The notes under the pieces: generated by a model | Told to the model about the DNA's origin: nothing | Database searches by the model: none | What the model saw: only the letters and a program-made list of their open reading frames with translations | Translations under genes and position numbers: made by a program | Origin: Setoptus koraiensis | Lineage: Eukaryota > Arthropoda | Assembly: GCA_048013815.1 (NCBI GenBank) | Contig: CM106586.1 | Location: forward strand, 7,936,001-8,000,000 | Direction: 5' to 3' | Length of the DNA stretch: 64,000 nt | Shown: piece by piece, positions 29,061 through 40,930 of the stretch | Numbering within the stretch: position 1 is the stretch's first letter | Layout: every line of letters starts with the position of its first letter

Positions 29061-30889
29061 GGTTGACTAGCATCGTGATCTCAATGGACCAACTTGACAG
29101 GGGGAGACAGAGAGACAGAAAAAAACAAACAAATTATATAGTTGTATCATCATCAAGGAGTAGAGGAGAGCTCTCTATCTTTGCTAGATATTCTTTCTTT
29201 AGATTGATCTGGCTATCTGATTTAATCACTGTGCCTGTGTGTCTATCACATCATCTGTTGATTAATAAATTTATAGTCGTATACCTATTAAATGTTTATC
29301 GGTGATATGGAGCGGACCAGAAGAACAGTGGTGGTATCTCACAGCAATAATTATCATTTTCTTATTTCTATGCGCCATAAATGTTTCCTGTTAGATGACA
29401 AGTGATTTATATTTCCACAAAGATGACGAGCGATATATCATTCGATGGTGATTCAATGATCGATCGAGCGATCTATTTTCACCTATCTGTCAAACAATCA
29501 AGATGCTTGCGCCCTCCTAGCCTACTAATTTAACATCAAGCTAGTTAAATATCGTTGATATCAGATTGATATATTTATTATTGTTATTGATAGCGAACGT
29601 CACAAGTTTACAGTTAAGTAGGGGCGAGTATAGGACAACAACAATTTTACATTTATCTCATTAGATTTGTACCACCATCTATAAATATCTGCCTTGTTTT
29701 GACAACTATTTTAATCAATTTGTGTGTCTGTGTTTTGAGCGAGTGAGCGGGTTTTCAAACAAATAAATAACAACCGTCATTGTTATTATCATCTATCTAG
29801 AGAAAGTACCTACAGTCAAACATTCACTAATAATGAAACAATGTTGTCCAACAATTTATTTATATTGTGACTCGTATGATCTATTGCAATCATTTTTGAT
29901 ACCATTCATTTCGATCATTATTAATACCATTGAATGTTGACGAAAATTTTTCAAAAGTTCTAAACTTTGGTCTTCGCACATGATAGCAAATAAAAGATAT
30001 AGATAGACAATCATCATACAAGTTGATTGGTTGTTGTTGGTGGCACTTGTCAGTTAGACAGTCAATTGTTTCCAGATAAGCCCACTAATTATAACGAGGC
30101 CCTTTAATGAGTAATGTCTATGAGTGCTACTCAAGTCCAACTTAATCAATTGTCTGATCAAATGTATATCATCATAAATTATGGTAAATACTACTACATA
30201 AAGATTAGATAATAAGTAAATTATATGAAAGTGAATTCATCATCGCAAGTGATTGCATATCTCTCGTTGTTGCTGCACAACAACAACTCTTCAACTACGC
30301 AAATATATAATGACTTAGTAAAAGTGCAAAAGTGAAATATACATGATAATTGAAGCCACCCCTCGGCTAAACCTCAAATAAGATTTTCAGCAAGATTATT
30401 ATTATATAATACAATATAAATGAGTAGTCATCAGATTACATATAATCTGAATACGACTCAGACTAATTTTTCTGATTATTTTATATTTGACTAGTCTATT
30501 TCCTGTAACTTGCTAAGTGGTAGTGATTCCCATTGAGATACCATCAATACATATATTAATTTTATCATAATACTTTCAGTTGTAGAGCTACATTAGAAAA
30601 TAATTCGATTAGATAATCACATCTTTATATACACTAGAAGGAAGAAAAACAGCAATAAGATTCACACACAACTTGGCTTGTGTCAAATTATTACCATACA
30701 GAATCTCATATTGCCTATGAACTCTTTCCTTTACCACAACTACAATTTGAGCAATGTATGCACACATACCATTTTATTCAACAGTCCACTTCATAATAGC
30801 TTAATAGTAAGCTAAATAGTATACTAATTACTCACCATTAATTAACAATAATATCGTTGTAGTATTATATTAACACATATATGCACACT

Positions 30890-30917
30890 TATATATATAT
30901 ATATATATATATATATT
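30890..30917. repeat. TA microsatellite
   Basis: About 14 uninterrupted AT units, 57 bp before the BCAT start. Confidence 0.9.
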
Positions 30918-30973
30918 TCAACCTATATATAACTTCGTAGTTTTACCTATCAACTAAACACAAGTTTGACAAT

Positions 30974-32338
30974 ATGGCTACTTCCGCTCTGTTTAAGTTA
31001 CTGTTGCCAGTGAAGAATGGTTGCAAATTATGTCGTTTAGACGTCTTTGCTTTGCCTCAAAATTTCAGCAAAAAGAATTCTAGACTATGTCATAGTTATG
31101 CAAGCAAACCTTCAGCTTCCTATAATTATTCATTCAAATTTAGTCAATTAGAAGAGAGACAGTGCGCCATTGAAGATCTTAAAGCAAAACCCGACTCAAA
31201 CAATTTGGCGTTCGGAAAGAACTTCACAGATCATATGTTCAGAGTAGATTGGGATACTGAACATGGTTGGTCTACGCCCAAAATTTGCCAGATGCATAAC
31301 TTGGAACTTCATCCGGCAGCAAAAGTGCTTCACTATGCACAAGAGGTAAGTAAGCTCACATTACACACAATCGATATCATGGTGCATAAGTACTGCTATC
31401 AACATCTATTTATCATCATTTTCTTTCAGGCTTTTGAGGGCTCCAAAGCATTTAGAGGTGAAGATGGTGTGATCAGATTCTTCAGATTGGACGCAAATAT
31501 CGAAAGATTGCTCAAGTCAGCTTGTCGGTTGTCTTTGCCCGAGTTCGATCCAGACGAATTGAGTCGATGCATACATAGACTGGTGTCTATAGAAAAGGAA
31601 TGGATTCCGGCCACCGAAGACCAACAATTGGCATCGCTATATATCAGGCCCACCTACATTGGAGTAGACCCAACTCTTGGTGTCGCCACATCTCGTCAAG
31701 CTATTCTGTATGTGCTACTATCGCCGGTGGGACCATACTTTAAAACTGGCTTTAAGCCCGTCTCATTGTACACTGACCCGGCGTATGTGAGAGCTTGGCC
31801 CGGAGGTGCAGGGGACTCAAAATTGGGATCTAATTATGCTCCTACTATAGAATTACAAAAGCGAGCAGAGGAACTGGGATTGCAACAAGTGCTGTGGCTA
31901 TTTGGCGATGATATGAAGTTAACTGAAGTTGGCACCATGAACATTTTTGTCTGTTATAGAACAAATGGAGGCCGGTTGCAACTTGTCACGCCACCGCTAG
32001 CGGACGGACTAATTTTACCTGGCATAACTAGATCATCTATAATAGAAATAGTTAGCGAATGGGATGATGTAGATGTCATACAGAGGCATATAACAATTGG
32101 CGAAATCAAGCGATTGATTTACGAAGATCGTTTGATTGAAATGTTCGGCTCAGGCACAGCTTGTATAGTATGTCCGATTAATCTGATTCAGTTTGCTACA
32201 GGGGAAATCATAGAGATTCCCGTCCCAGATGCTAATTCTTGCGTAGCTAGTACGTTAACGCAAAGAATCTTGAAATCTATAACGGACATTCAGTACGGTC
32301 GAGTCTCTCATCCGTGGACGCAAGAGCTGAAAGAATAA
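30974..32338 (+). CDS. BCAT: Branched-chain amino acid aminotransferase, probably mitochondrial
   Basis: Two exons, 30974-31345 and 31430-32338, give 426 residues. The 84-bp intron (GTAAGT to TTTCAG) has no stop and is a multiple of three, so the genomic frame reads through it, but the family needs YAQE|AFEGSKAFRG joined directly. The fold-type IV PLP enzyme signature is clear: RPTYIGVDPTLGV, PGGAGDSKLGSNY with the PLP lysine at K255, QVLWLFGDDMKLTEVGTMN and LPGITR. It converts Leu, Ile and Val to branched 2-oxoacids using 2-oxoglutarate. The first 50 residues are basic and poor in acids (LFKLLLPVKNGCKLCR), which fits a mitochondrial presequence. An AATAAA lies just after the stop. SLC25A44, the mitochondrial importer of its substrates, is 4.3 kb downstream. 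Confidence 0.95.
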   Translation: MATSALFKLLLPVKNGCKLCRLDVFALPQNFSKKNSRLCHSYASKPSASYNYSFKFSQLEERQCAIEDLKAKPDSNNLAFGKNFTDHMFRVDWDTEHGWSTPKICQMHNLELHPAAKVLHYAQEVSKLTLHTIDIMVHKYCYQHLFIIIFFQAFEGSKAFRGEDGVIRFFRLDANIERLLKSACRLSLPEFDPDELSRCIHRLVSIEKEWIPATEDQQLASLYIRPTYIGVDPTLGVATSRQAILYVLLSPVGPYFKTGFKPVSLYTDPAYVRAWPGGAGDSKLGSNYAPTIELQKRAEELGLQQVLWLFGDDMKLTEVGTMNIFVCYRTNGGRLQLVTPPLADGLILPGITRSSIIEIVSEWDDVDVIQRHITIGEIKRLIYEDRLIEMFGSGTACIVCPINLIQFATGEIIEIPVPDANSCVASTLTQRILKSITDIQYGRVSHPWTQELKE

Positions 32339-32517
32339 TGTAGAATAAATAAAGACAAATTCTGAGAATTCTCATGCTAAACTTGAATGAAACTGAAATT
32401 GATTGAACATATCATTTGTGAGTAATTGATTGATTGAATTTTCTCAAAATTGAACAATTCTTTTTTTCATCAATTGTAATTCCTTTTAAACTTTTTTCAA
32501 CAGACTTGAGCAAGAGA

Positions 32518-35500
32518 TCATGTTTCATGCATTCTGGAAGCTGAAGAATTTGAAACAGCATAGTCCAATTGTTGCTTAAATTCAGTATAGATACGTTGAT
32601 ATCTCAGATCAGTAGCTACGATAGACAAAACGTCGCGCAGTAAATCTGTTTTATCAAGACCAATGATGGAGTTACTGGTTTCATTATCCATCTTGCCTAA
32701 AAGGTCGACACCAAATATGCTGCTCATGAGACTGCAACAGAGATCCTTCAATCTTGCCTCGTTTCCTGTATTTACGAAGTGCTGTGTCGATTGTATGATC
32801 CAGTACCGATATTCATTGATAGAATTGATGGAGATCGAAGCTGCAACTTGTTGATCTAGGAAACTGCTCGTTGCTCTAGGTTGTAGAGTGCTTGAATGGT
32901 TCTTATTCAACATAAGAGCATGACGAGTGATATCAAAAGTACTTTGAGATTGTATTGAAGCTAATGGCAAGGATTTCTTAAGGTCGAGAAGATTGGATTT
33001 ATAATTATCATTCTGAAGAAATCTCCGGATTGACGATATAGATGACTTTTGATTTGACCATTTCGAAATTAAATCATTGGAATCATTGATTAAAGTCCAG
33101 CACTTGAGATCATAGTCGTAAAGGAAGGATCTTCCAGTTGATAGTATAAGTAGAGGTTGATAGAGTTCCGTTAAGCTACAGCTCAATATTTCTATCTCAT
33201 CGGGGGAGTTGTGGGTGGATTGTTGGTTATTATACTCAGATGCCTTATTCAATTTAATCGGTCTTTGTGAGAGTTTGTCTTGAGTTGGCTGTGTCAAGAG
33301 AGGCATTATAGTCTCGTTGCGTATGATTGCTTTGTTATTTTTAAAATCCCACTGCCATAGATTTGAATTTGAAGTGATCACCATAACATGATATGCTTCG
33401 ACTGCAATATGAGACACCAAGGAATCTAATAGTATAGGAGGACGGAGGCGACGACCTGACAAAGTGTCGAATAAATTCAATGTGTGATCAATACATGTCA
33501 CAACGGTTACATTCTCACTAGCCATTAGAGCACAGGTCTTGGTCGACAATAGATTGTCCCAGATTCTATTGTTACCTTGGTCTACGAGTCTCAGCTCAGC
33601 CAACTTAGATGAATTGTAATCGTTTTCGACCTCTATGGAGTATACTTGATCTGATATGCAGACTGACCTGTCGGCAGTTTTTTCAATAGTTAGTGGTGGT
33701 AACATATGGAACTTTTGAGACAAGTCTTTCTTCATTGTCAAGTTCGAGGATTTTAAAGTGGCAGCCTGATTAGAGCTTTGTACTTCGTTGTTCTGTTTAG
33801 AAGTATTGAAGGAGGCAGATTGATCTACCTGCTTTGTTTGAGGCGGATTGTTAGTGACTTGAGATGATTGTTTCGGCTTTCCTTTCTTATTAATCATTGA
33901 TGTGACTTCGGGATTGAGCTTTCTTTTAACCCCTGATGAAGATGCGTTTTTGTTGTTGTTATTATTGTTGTTATTTTTGGCGTCATTTGTTGTGTGCGGC
34001 TGTTTTAGTTGAGTCTGGTTAGTTTTACTAATCAGTAAACTTTGCCCACCATTTATTTGAGGCTGCTTGTGCTCACTATCAGGCTTGGTTGACATAGGTG
34101 GAGACCGCGAGAGATTTCTAGGTGGAGAGTTATCGATTACCTGTTGGCTGATATTGTTATTCGATGGCAAGGGTTGGCTAGAAGCTTTTTGTGGTGAGTT
34201 CGTAGTTGATTGGCGACTATCATCTCTCACTTCAATCATGATCTGAGTCTTGGATTCTTTTGATGAACTGAATGTAATTTTGCTATTATTAGCGTTGAAT
34301 GGTAAGGGAGATCCATCGAGTGGAAGATATATTGGAGTAATTCTTCTCCTTCCGCCAGGCATGAGCGTTTCAATTTGTTTGTCTGTTGGGCCTTTTGACA
34401 TACTTTCTAAAGAATTGTTATTCTCTCCTAGACCACTTCTACAATGAGAATTATCATATCCGTTTTGAGATAGACTATTAGAATGACTACTTTGGTTGAG
34501 TTGATCTTGTATTTCTCTATGCCTTCTTCTCTGATCTTCCTGTGCCTTCAAGAGATCGGCATCTTCGACCAAAAATTGCTTCTTAGAATTATTTGAGATG
34601 AGAGTTTTTCCATATAGCTTTTGGTGATGAAGCAACTTCTCTTCTTGAGTTAGCATCTGTCCAAGTTCCTCCTTTCTGAAATGAATCACAGCAATGGAAC
34701 CATCTTGTGAGCAGGCAATGAGATGATAACCTTCTGGAGACCAACTGATATCTAATACTGAGCTACTAAATAGGTCATGAGCTACGGTTAAAGGTCTAGG
34801 TTGATTAGTGAGCCAAACAGAGAGGGATCTATCACGTGAACCGATTGCGACGCAACAATACCTAAGAGGCTTGTTGTCTTTTGCAGACGACGTTTGTTTG
34901 TTGTTTTTGGTTCCATTTGAGTTACTGTTAGTACTATGCTGTTCCGATGATTGTTTTTTGTTATTATCACGAATGAAGTGAGTTAAAATATTTGGATTAG
35001 GCCTAACACATGTAATAGCTTTTCTGTGACCTACCAAGTCACGAGAGGCTTTCCAGCCATCTCTCTCTATTATTTGTGAAGTGGACCCTCTGTTGTTCAT
35101 GGCATGCGCTGAAAATAATAGCTGTCCATCGGGAGACCAACCTAACCTTAATACATGAGTTGTGCCACCACATTCTTTGAATGGTTCATCAATTAATACC
35201 TCTTCTCTCCAATCATTTGTGCGCCATATTCTCACTGTTTTGTCATCTGATTGTGAGGCTAAATATTTGCCAATAGGATCCCATGAGACACCTTTAACAA
35301 GGCCAGTGTGGCCCGTGATTTTAGTTATGACTTGAGGAAAATTAAGTACATCCCAGACAATGATTAGATTGTCCACGCTGCACGAGGCCAAATAGGAATC
35401 ATTGGGATTCCAGGCAAGATCTAGAATGTCGCCGCCATGGCCATGAAGTGTTGTTATGCAGCGCCATTGTTCAAAGTTAGCCGGCGCAAAAGATGTACTA

Positions 35501-35942
35501 TTTTGGCCAGATGACTGATGGTTACTGTATATTCTTCCTGAATTTTGCCACACCATGAGACTTTTATCATCGCCGGCCGATGCCAGAAATTTGCCTTTGC
35601 TCGACCACCTCACACAATTGATGCACGCTAAATGATTGTCCATCTGGCACAAAATCTTTGGTATGTCATCTTTCATTTCGAGACTTTCGTCGAGCAAGGG
35701 GGCCATATTCCAAATGATAACCCTTCCGCATTTGTCTGGGCCTAAGGGGACGTGTATGGGGGTAGGGAGAGAGATAAAGTGGGGGCGTTAAGAAAAAGAT
35801 TGACGTTTTGTAAAAAGTAGCTACGACGGCGCTAATACTGACCTTGGCCACCGGTTGCAAATCTGGTGCCATCTGGATGGATATCGACAGAAAATATTGG
35901 ATTGCCATCGTGGCCAACCCAAGTGGGTTTGAATATTTTCAT
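32518..35942 (-). CDS. HIRA: Histone chaperone HIRA
   Basis: Two exons, 35942-35843 and 35735-32518 on the reverse strand, give 1105 residues. The short first exon encodes [20 protein letters not shown], the invariant HIRA start, joined across a 107-bp intron. The WD40 propeller follows ([78 protein letters not shown]). The B-domain GRRRITP, which binds ASF1, is near residue 490. A Ser/Asn/Gln-rich linker leads to the conserved C-terminal HIRA domain, which contacts the CABIN1/UBN partners. HIRA deposits histone H3.3 independently of replication. It is transcribed away from SLC25A44 across a 727-bp spacer. Confidence 0.96.
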
Positions 35943-36242
35943 AATAATAATAATGATATTATAATAATATAATAATTATAATATCAATAATGCTGTTCCA
36001 GTCCAATTGTAATACTGAATGAAACCCCGAGAAATTATTCTTAAAATATCAAGCTGATAATAATGGCTATTTGTTCGAAAAGTAATTGGGGTAAATTTCT
36101 TTCAGCGCCTTGCTGCCTTGTCTCCTTTTCTCCTTTTCTCATTCTCTATCATTCTCGCACGATGGACAGGGGCATCCATGCACAGAGATTACAGTAGTGG
36201 TAGTGTAATTTTCACATCACAGAAAAATATAAATAAGACATG

Positions 36243-36273
<31 letters not shown>

Positions 36274-36669
36274 ACACATATATATTATATATAAGGCACA
36301 CACAGACACACACACACATATATGCCAGTACAAAACTTCATCAGACTTGTAACAAGTCGCATAGAGGGCGCCCTCTACAGAAAAATATTTTCAAGTTAAA
36401 CGAATACACTTAAATGTTGCGCCAATGTGACGGTAAACACAGCCTACTTTTGTACCACAAACCAGCTGACATTGTTCAACAATAATATCGTGAGCTCTGT
36501 TGCAATCGCTAAACATGCATGCGTGTCTTCTTCATCTTTCATTATGTCTCCACTATCATCCAAGATTTGACCCATGATGACTGACGGATTAGATACGACA
36601 ATACTCTCCTTTTAGCTGCTGCTTCATCCATAACATTACCATCATCATCATCACTACCACCATCTGATC
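35943..36669. promoter_or_regulatory. Divergent spacer HIRA/SLC25A44 with CA repeat
   Basis: 727 bp between divergent starts. It includes an AATAAT-rich patch beside HIRA, a CA/TA microsatellite at 36241-36320 and a perfect 16-bp palindrome, TAGAGGGCGCCCTCTA, at 36362-36377. It probably contains both promoters. Confidence 0.5.
36241..36320. repeat. CA microsatellite with internal TA run
   Basis: Two CA blocks separated by ATATATTATATATA. Confidence 0.9.
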
Positions 36670-37644
36670 ATGTCGGAAGATCAAAAGCTATTCCTCATAG
36701 AATGGGATATGATGGATAGAAATAGGTTCTTGTCCTTTTCAGTAATTAACTCTTTTGCTGGACGTGGCCTACAATATCCCCTTGTTCTAATCAAAACTAG
36801 ATTGCAGGTGCAACATCGAAACACCATGTATTCTGGCGCTTTGGACGCTTTCAAGAAGATTATTAAGACGGAAGGATTTTGCGGGCTTTACAAAGGCTTT
36901 TGGATAAATTCAATGCAGGCCTTTTCTGGTATAAGCTACATAGCGGCCTACGAGAAAACTAGGGATTTAGTTACTAATTATACGAACATCAGTGATAGCA
37001 AGACGAAGGCCTTCATTTCAGGAGGAATAGGTTCGATCATGAGTCAAACATTGATCATACCATTTGATGTTGTGTCACAACACATCATGATGGCACTTAC
37101 AAAAACACCCCCGCCGGCCGGATGGCAATCACCCGTTTTTAAGCCTTTCAACTTGCCCCAAGAAGAGGTGAGGCGTTATGGAGTTGGAATCACAATAACT
37201 CGTAGCCTGTATCGCGAAAATGGTTTCCGAAGCTTCTATCGAGGCTATTGGGCATCTTTAATGTGTGTTGTGCCAAGCTCAGCTTGTTGGTGGTTGTTTT
37301 ACACCCACTTCAATGAACTACTGTATTCGGCAAGTGCATCTTCATCCGGTGCAATACCTCATATGTTGATATATTGTACTTCTGGTGTTTTGAGTGCAAC
37401 CCTAGTGTCATTGATGACAAACCCCTTGGATTTACTTCGTGCCAACATACAAGTGCATAGGCCAACGTCTTATTGGAAAGCAGTCAAGTATTTATGGAGA
37501 GAGGATCGTTGGCGTGTTTTAAACAAAGGTTTATCTGCCCGTCTCACACAGAGTTGTATATCGTCCGCGCTAATTGTTATCGGATATGAAGCTATGAAGA
37601 GGTTTTCTGTGCAAGATAAATACCGCGATCAAATCAAATGGTAA
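36670..37644 (+). CDS. SLC25A44: Mitochondrial carrier SLC25A44 (branched-chain amino acid transporter)
   Basis: A single-exon 324-residue carrier with three repeats. It opens with FLIEWDMMDRNRF (IIEWEHLDKKKF in vertebrates). The repeat signatures are YPLVLIKTRLQVQ, IPFDVVSQHIMM and NPLDLLRANIQV, with GLYKGFWINS and FYRGYWASL blocks. DVVSQH and VGYEAMKR near the C-terminus are particular to SLC25A44. In mammals it carries branched-chain amino acids into mitochondria, in brown fat for example. No targeting peptide is expected. With BCAT 4.3 kb upstream on the same strand (HIRA lies between on the other strand), transporter and first enzyme of the pathway are near neighbours. Confidence 0.93.
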   Translation: MSEDQKLFLIEWDMMDRNRFLSFSVINSFAGRGLQYPLVLIKTRLQVQHRNTMYSGALDAFKKIIKTEGFCGLYKGFWINSMQAFSGISYIAAYEKTRDLVTNYTNISDSKTKAFISGGIGSIMSQTLIIPFDVVSQHIMMALTKTPPPAGWQSPVFKPFNLPQEEVRRYGVGITITRSLYRENGFRSFYRGYWASLMCVVPSSACWWLFYTHFNELLYSASASSSGAIPHMLIYCTSGVLSATLVSLMTNPLDLLRANIQVHRPTSYWKAVKYLWREDRWRVLNKGLSARLTQSCISSALIVIGYEAMKRFSVQDKYRDQIKW

Positions 37645-37890
37645 CACTATGTTCGGTTACACCATTATTGTTAATGTTTATTTGCAAATAAATTCACCTA
37701 GTCGTTTTCAAAGTTTTTTAATAAGAGAATCTACCGCATAATCAAACGAATTGCCCCACGCACTATTCCTGTCACTTTCCCCTTGGCATAGTAATTATTA
37801 ATTATGTTCATCATAGTACATTTGCATTGATAGTTGCTTTAGCAAAAACTAAACAATGAAGATGAGCAAATTTTACAGATATGTGTGCAT

Positions 37891-38805
37891 TTATATCAGG
37901 AATGGTATTATGGCCTTACGGCAACGAGGATAAGTAGGAAACTGTTTCTTGTAGTTTCTGTGTTTACCTTGGGCCCAGATAATCATTTGGAAACCGCCAG
38001 CCGAGGCAAACAATAGCGCAGGCAACGCTTGTGTCATCAATGTAAAGGCCAACCAGGCACCAATCTCGTAGGTATAATTGGGACAGGATACAAACTGAAA
38101 CAGAAGTGTAAATGGATTAGAGCCAACTTGAGGAATACTGCGTGTTGTTGTTCCTGGTGGTCTTAAGTCTCTCAGAGCAATATGGATGCTGTAGTTGCCC
38201 AATTCTGCCAAAATGAATAATACCAATCCTAGGTAGATTTGTGCTTGACCAAAAGTGGGTGGTGTGTAAAGTGGATGATTGATGTAATAGCCAACATAAA
38301 ATGCAAATCCCCAGTAATAAGAGCAATTCTTAAATAGATTCATCATTGGCATAGTGGCATGTGAGAATCTGTGCACAAATATAGTCTCTAATATACGCTT
38401 GATGTAATGGAATGACCAACAAAGTGCCGCCACTTTGACCACATAGTGAGGCTCCAGTTGAGCGGCCGCCGAGCTACCGTATATAATAGATGGTCTAATA
38501 TAGGTGATGAGGTAGCAAAATAATGGGCCAGCGTACTCACACAAGAATACTGTAGACCAGCCAATTTGTGGACCTAGATCCTTGAAAAACAATTCCCTTC
38601 CCTTTCCCAAGTCTATTGTTGACAGTACGGCATCGTCGCTGAGCGCCTTACCTTTTGCTTGATTTCTCAGGCTAATTCTTTCTGGATAAAGTGATTTCTT
38701 TTGTTTGCAGATCAATTTCTTCACTTCGCCTATAGTGGACGACGGACTGACGTTCTTAAGTGAAACCAATTGGGAATGATTCGCTTTCAATATATCCAAC
38801 TCCAT
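37891..38805 (-). CDS. TECR: Very-long-chain enoyl-CoA reductase (TECR/Tsc13)
   Basis: A single-exon 304-residue protein, the family length being 308. An N-terminal ubiquitin-like region (about residues 1-80) precedes six or so membrane segments. Landmarks: GPQIGWSTVFLCEYAGPL, HYIKRILETIFVHRFSHATMP, the steroid-reductase-like C-terminal domain with VSCPNYTYEIGAWLAF (catalytic Tyr region) and WAQGKHRNYKKQFPTYPR. It catalyses the last, NADPH-dependent step of the ER fatty-acid elongation cycle. Its stop lies 246 bp from that of SLC25A44 in a tail-to-tail arrangement. Confidence 0.95.
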   Translation of the reverse strand: MELDILKANHSQLVSLKNVSPSSTIGEVKKLICKQKKSLYPERISLRNQAKGKALSDDAVLSTIDLGKGRELFFKDLGPQIGWSTVFLCEYAGPLFCYLITYIRPSIIYGSSAAAQLEPHYVVKVAALCWSFHYIKRILETIFVHRFSHATMPMMNLFKNCSYYWGFAFYVGYYINHPLYTPPTFGQAQIYLGLVLFILAELGNYSIHIALRDLRPPGTTTRSIPQVGSNPFTLLFQFVSCPNYTYEIGAWLAFTLMTQALPALLFASAGGFQMIIWAQGKHRNYKKQFPTYPRCRKAIIPFLI

Positions 38806-38839
38806 GATTGAGCTGTTTATTTGTTATCTAATGATGCTT

Positions 38840-38865
38840 ATTATAATAATAATAATAATAATAAT
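38840..38865. repeat. ATA trinucleotide microsatellite
   Basis: About eight units immediately upstream of the TECR start. Confidence 0.85.
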
Positions 38866-40623
38866 TAGAATGTAATAATTAATAACGATATAAAATATGA
38901 GTTTAGCGGGCCGTCGAATGTAGAAGCTAGGTAGTTGATAGTATACTTGTACTAGCTATACAAATTATATCAGCAGCATTGAGTATTTTAAAATTGTAAG
39001 ATGGTAGATTTTCTCTACTGTGTTCGTTCTTGCCAATGCCCCTCTAGTTGCTTTCACTCTCTCCGCCAGGGGCGCAGAAAGCGCGACAGGATGCACAGCC
39101 AAGCACAGAGTGCGTCGATAGATGTTTCAACTTGTTGACACCACGCGAACTCACCGCGCTAACGGTACTTCATCATCTGCAGTTTACTCACGACGTAAAA
39201 CACACTGTATCACAATGCGATTAACGTTCACTCACGCTGCTTATAGAAACCTAAGTGCGCCGCCCTGGCGGCTCAAAAATAGTGACCGATAAGTGATTGG
39301 CAAGAATGCACACAGTACAAAAGCAACTTGATGTACTGTTGAGGAAGAGATTACTTGGATAAACTTGGATAGTGCAGCTAGACAGACAGGCAGGGATAGC
39401 AAAAGATGTTTGCACTAAAGGCAGTGAGCCTTGCAACATGAGCATGTGTCAAACCTGAAAAACCACGTAATCACCGTCAGAGAAAACTGAAAAAACAACT
39501 TGAGTGCACACACACACTGTTGTAGACTATGGAAGTAACGTCTTCTACGCAATCCGTCCACGACAATGTTATGTGGGACACCATGTAATTACATATTGCA
39601 AACTTTGTATAAGAGTATAAATATATACATTTTAATGAAGACTATGATCAGATAGAACTTTACGACAAAAACTCACATAAATTATCACAGCGATGTTAGC
39701 AATCTCGTAATTGCACATAAGCGCAAACTGTTCATGGTCGCAACTCGCTCGCTATTTCAGACCCCTCTTTCAGTGCTTATTTTGCGTCTATTGCAGTCAC
39801 ACCACTAATTCGAAAAAGGGGGACAAAGGCCAAAGTTCTAAGTAAGTCTTCGCGCAAGGATGCATTGGCAAGACCAGTTCGAGCACAGTTTGTACATTGT
39901 GCTTGAACTGTTCACAAATTGATAACAGGAAGCACGAAAACTTGTTGTCATTCGGTGGCAGCCAGGTTGTTGTTGATGGTGGTCGTAATTACTATATGAT
40001 AGTAAAATCCTATACACTTTCTACTGGTGTTGCAACTGCTGCTGTTGATGATCACTATCACCTACAGTTTTCAGAACGGCGGAAATATCGCAACAGATTC
40101 AAACAGACTGCTGTCAAAATCAACACTTACCACTTGTTAGCCTATTTGGGCGCACACAAACAGTGAGTCTTATCAAGGTACTACGGTGACTCAGTTGATG
40201 AACAAAAAGAAACTTTCATTCATACCTACGGTAACGTTGAGGGTCATTGCTAGTAGCTGAATAAATCACATTATTGTGCAGTCATCTTATTTAGTCGCAT
40301 TTAGAATGCGACAACATCAAATAGAACTGATTTCTTACTCCATGGGCGTCTAGGCTAGATTCTAGGCTCAAAAAACTCGAACATGGGCACTCTCATCCAT
40401 CCTAGGGAGACATTAGAATAATGCAAAAAGTCCAGTACCAATCTGAAATATAAACGTGAACATGTTTTATCTATAGACATGCCAATGGCCATTGTCACTC
40501 AAGAGATGATCGAGTGCGACAGAGCCGGAGTTATGTTTTCTTGCAATCCCACCAATGGCGACGAGCGAGAGATTCTAATAACGGCCAATTACCGGCCGAT
40601 TTCGACCCACCCCGATTTCAATT

Positions 40624-40930
40624 CAAAAATCGTCATGGCGTGTATTTCCGGCCATGTTCGACTGTTATAACGTAAATCTTCGGCCATTTCTGGCCGTGAT
40701 AACGCGTATATTCGACTTCAAAAATCGTCATCGCGCAAATTTTGGACTATTTTCTGGCCGTGATACTGTGTATATTGGCGCTCAAAAATCATCATCACGT
40801 CTATTTCCGGCCATGTTCGACCGTCATAATGTAAATCTTCGGCCATTTTTGGCCGTCATCACGCGTAAATTTGACTTCGAAAATCGTCATCGCGCAAATT
40901 TTGGACCAAATTTTGGTCGAGAAGTGTCTC
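40624..40930. repeat. 159-bp tandem repeat, about two units, rich in GGCC motifs
   Basis: Unit 1 starts at 40624 and unit 2 at 40783, with roughly 85-90% identity. Each contains TTTCCGGCCATGTTCGAC, TCTTCGGCCATTT, GGCCGTNAT and AAAATCGTCATCGCGCAAA blocks. A diverged partial copy seems to precede them (40570-40620). The period is 53 codons, so a 104-codon ORF spans it, but changes between units fall about equally on silent and replacement sites. I read it as a satellite-like or element-derived repeat. Confidence 0.75.

Larger units (their letters stand above)
28288..30973. other. Intergenic spacer between Rdl and BCAT
   Basis: 2.7 kb, becoming AT-rich after 28.7 kb, with no supported gene. The first part is probably the Rdl 3' UTR and includes GTCAAAC x3 at 28341-28361. 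It also holds a 13-bp hairpin (29019-29060) and a TA microsatellite (30890-30917) just before BCAT. Confidence 0.5.
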
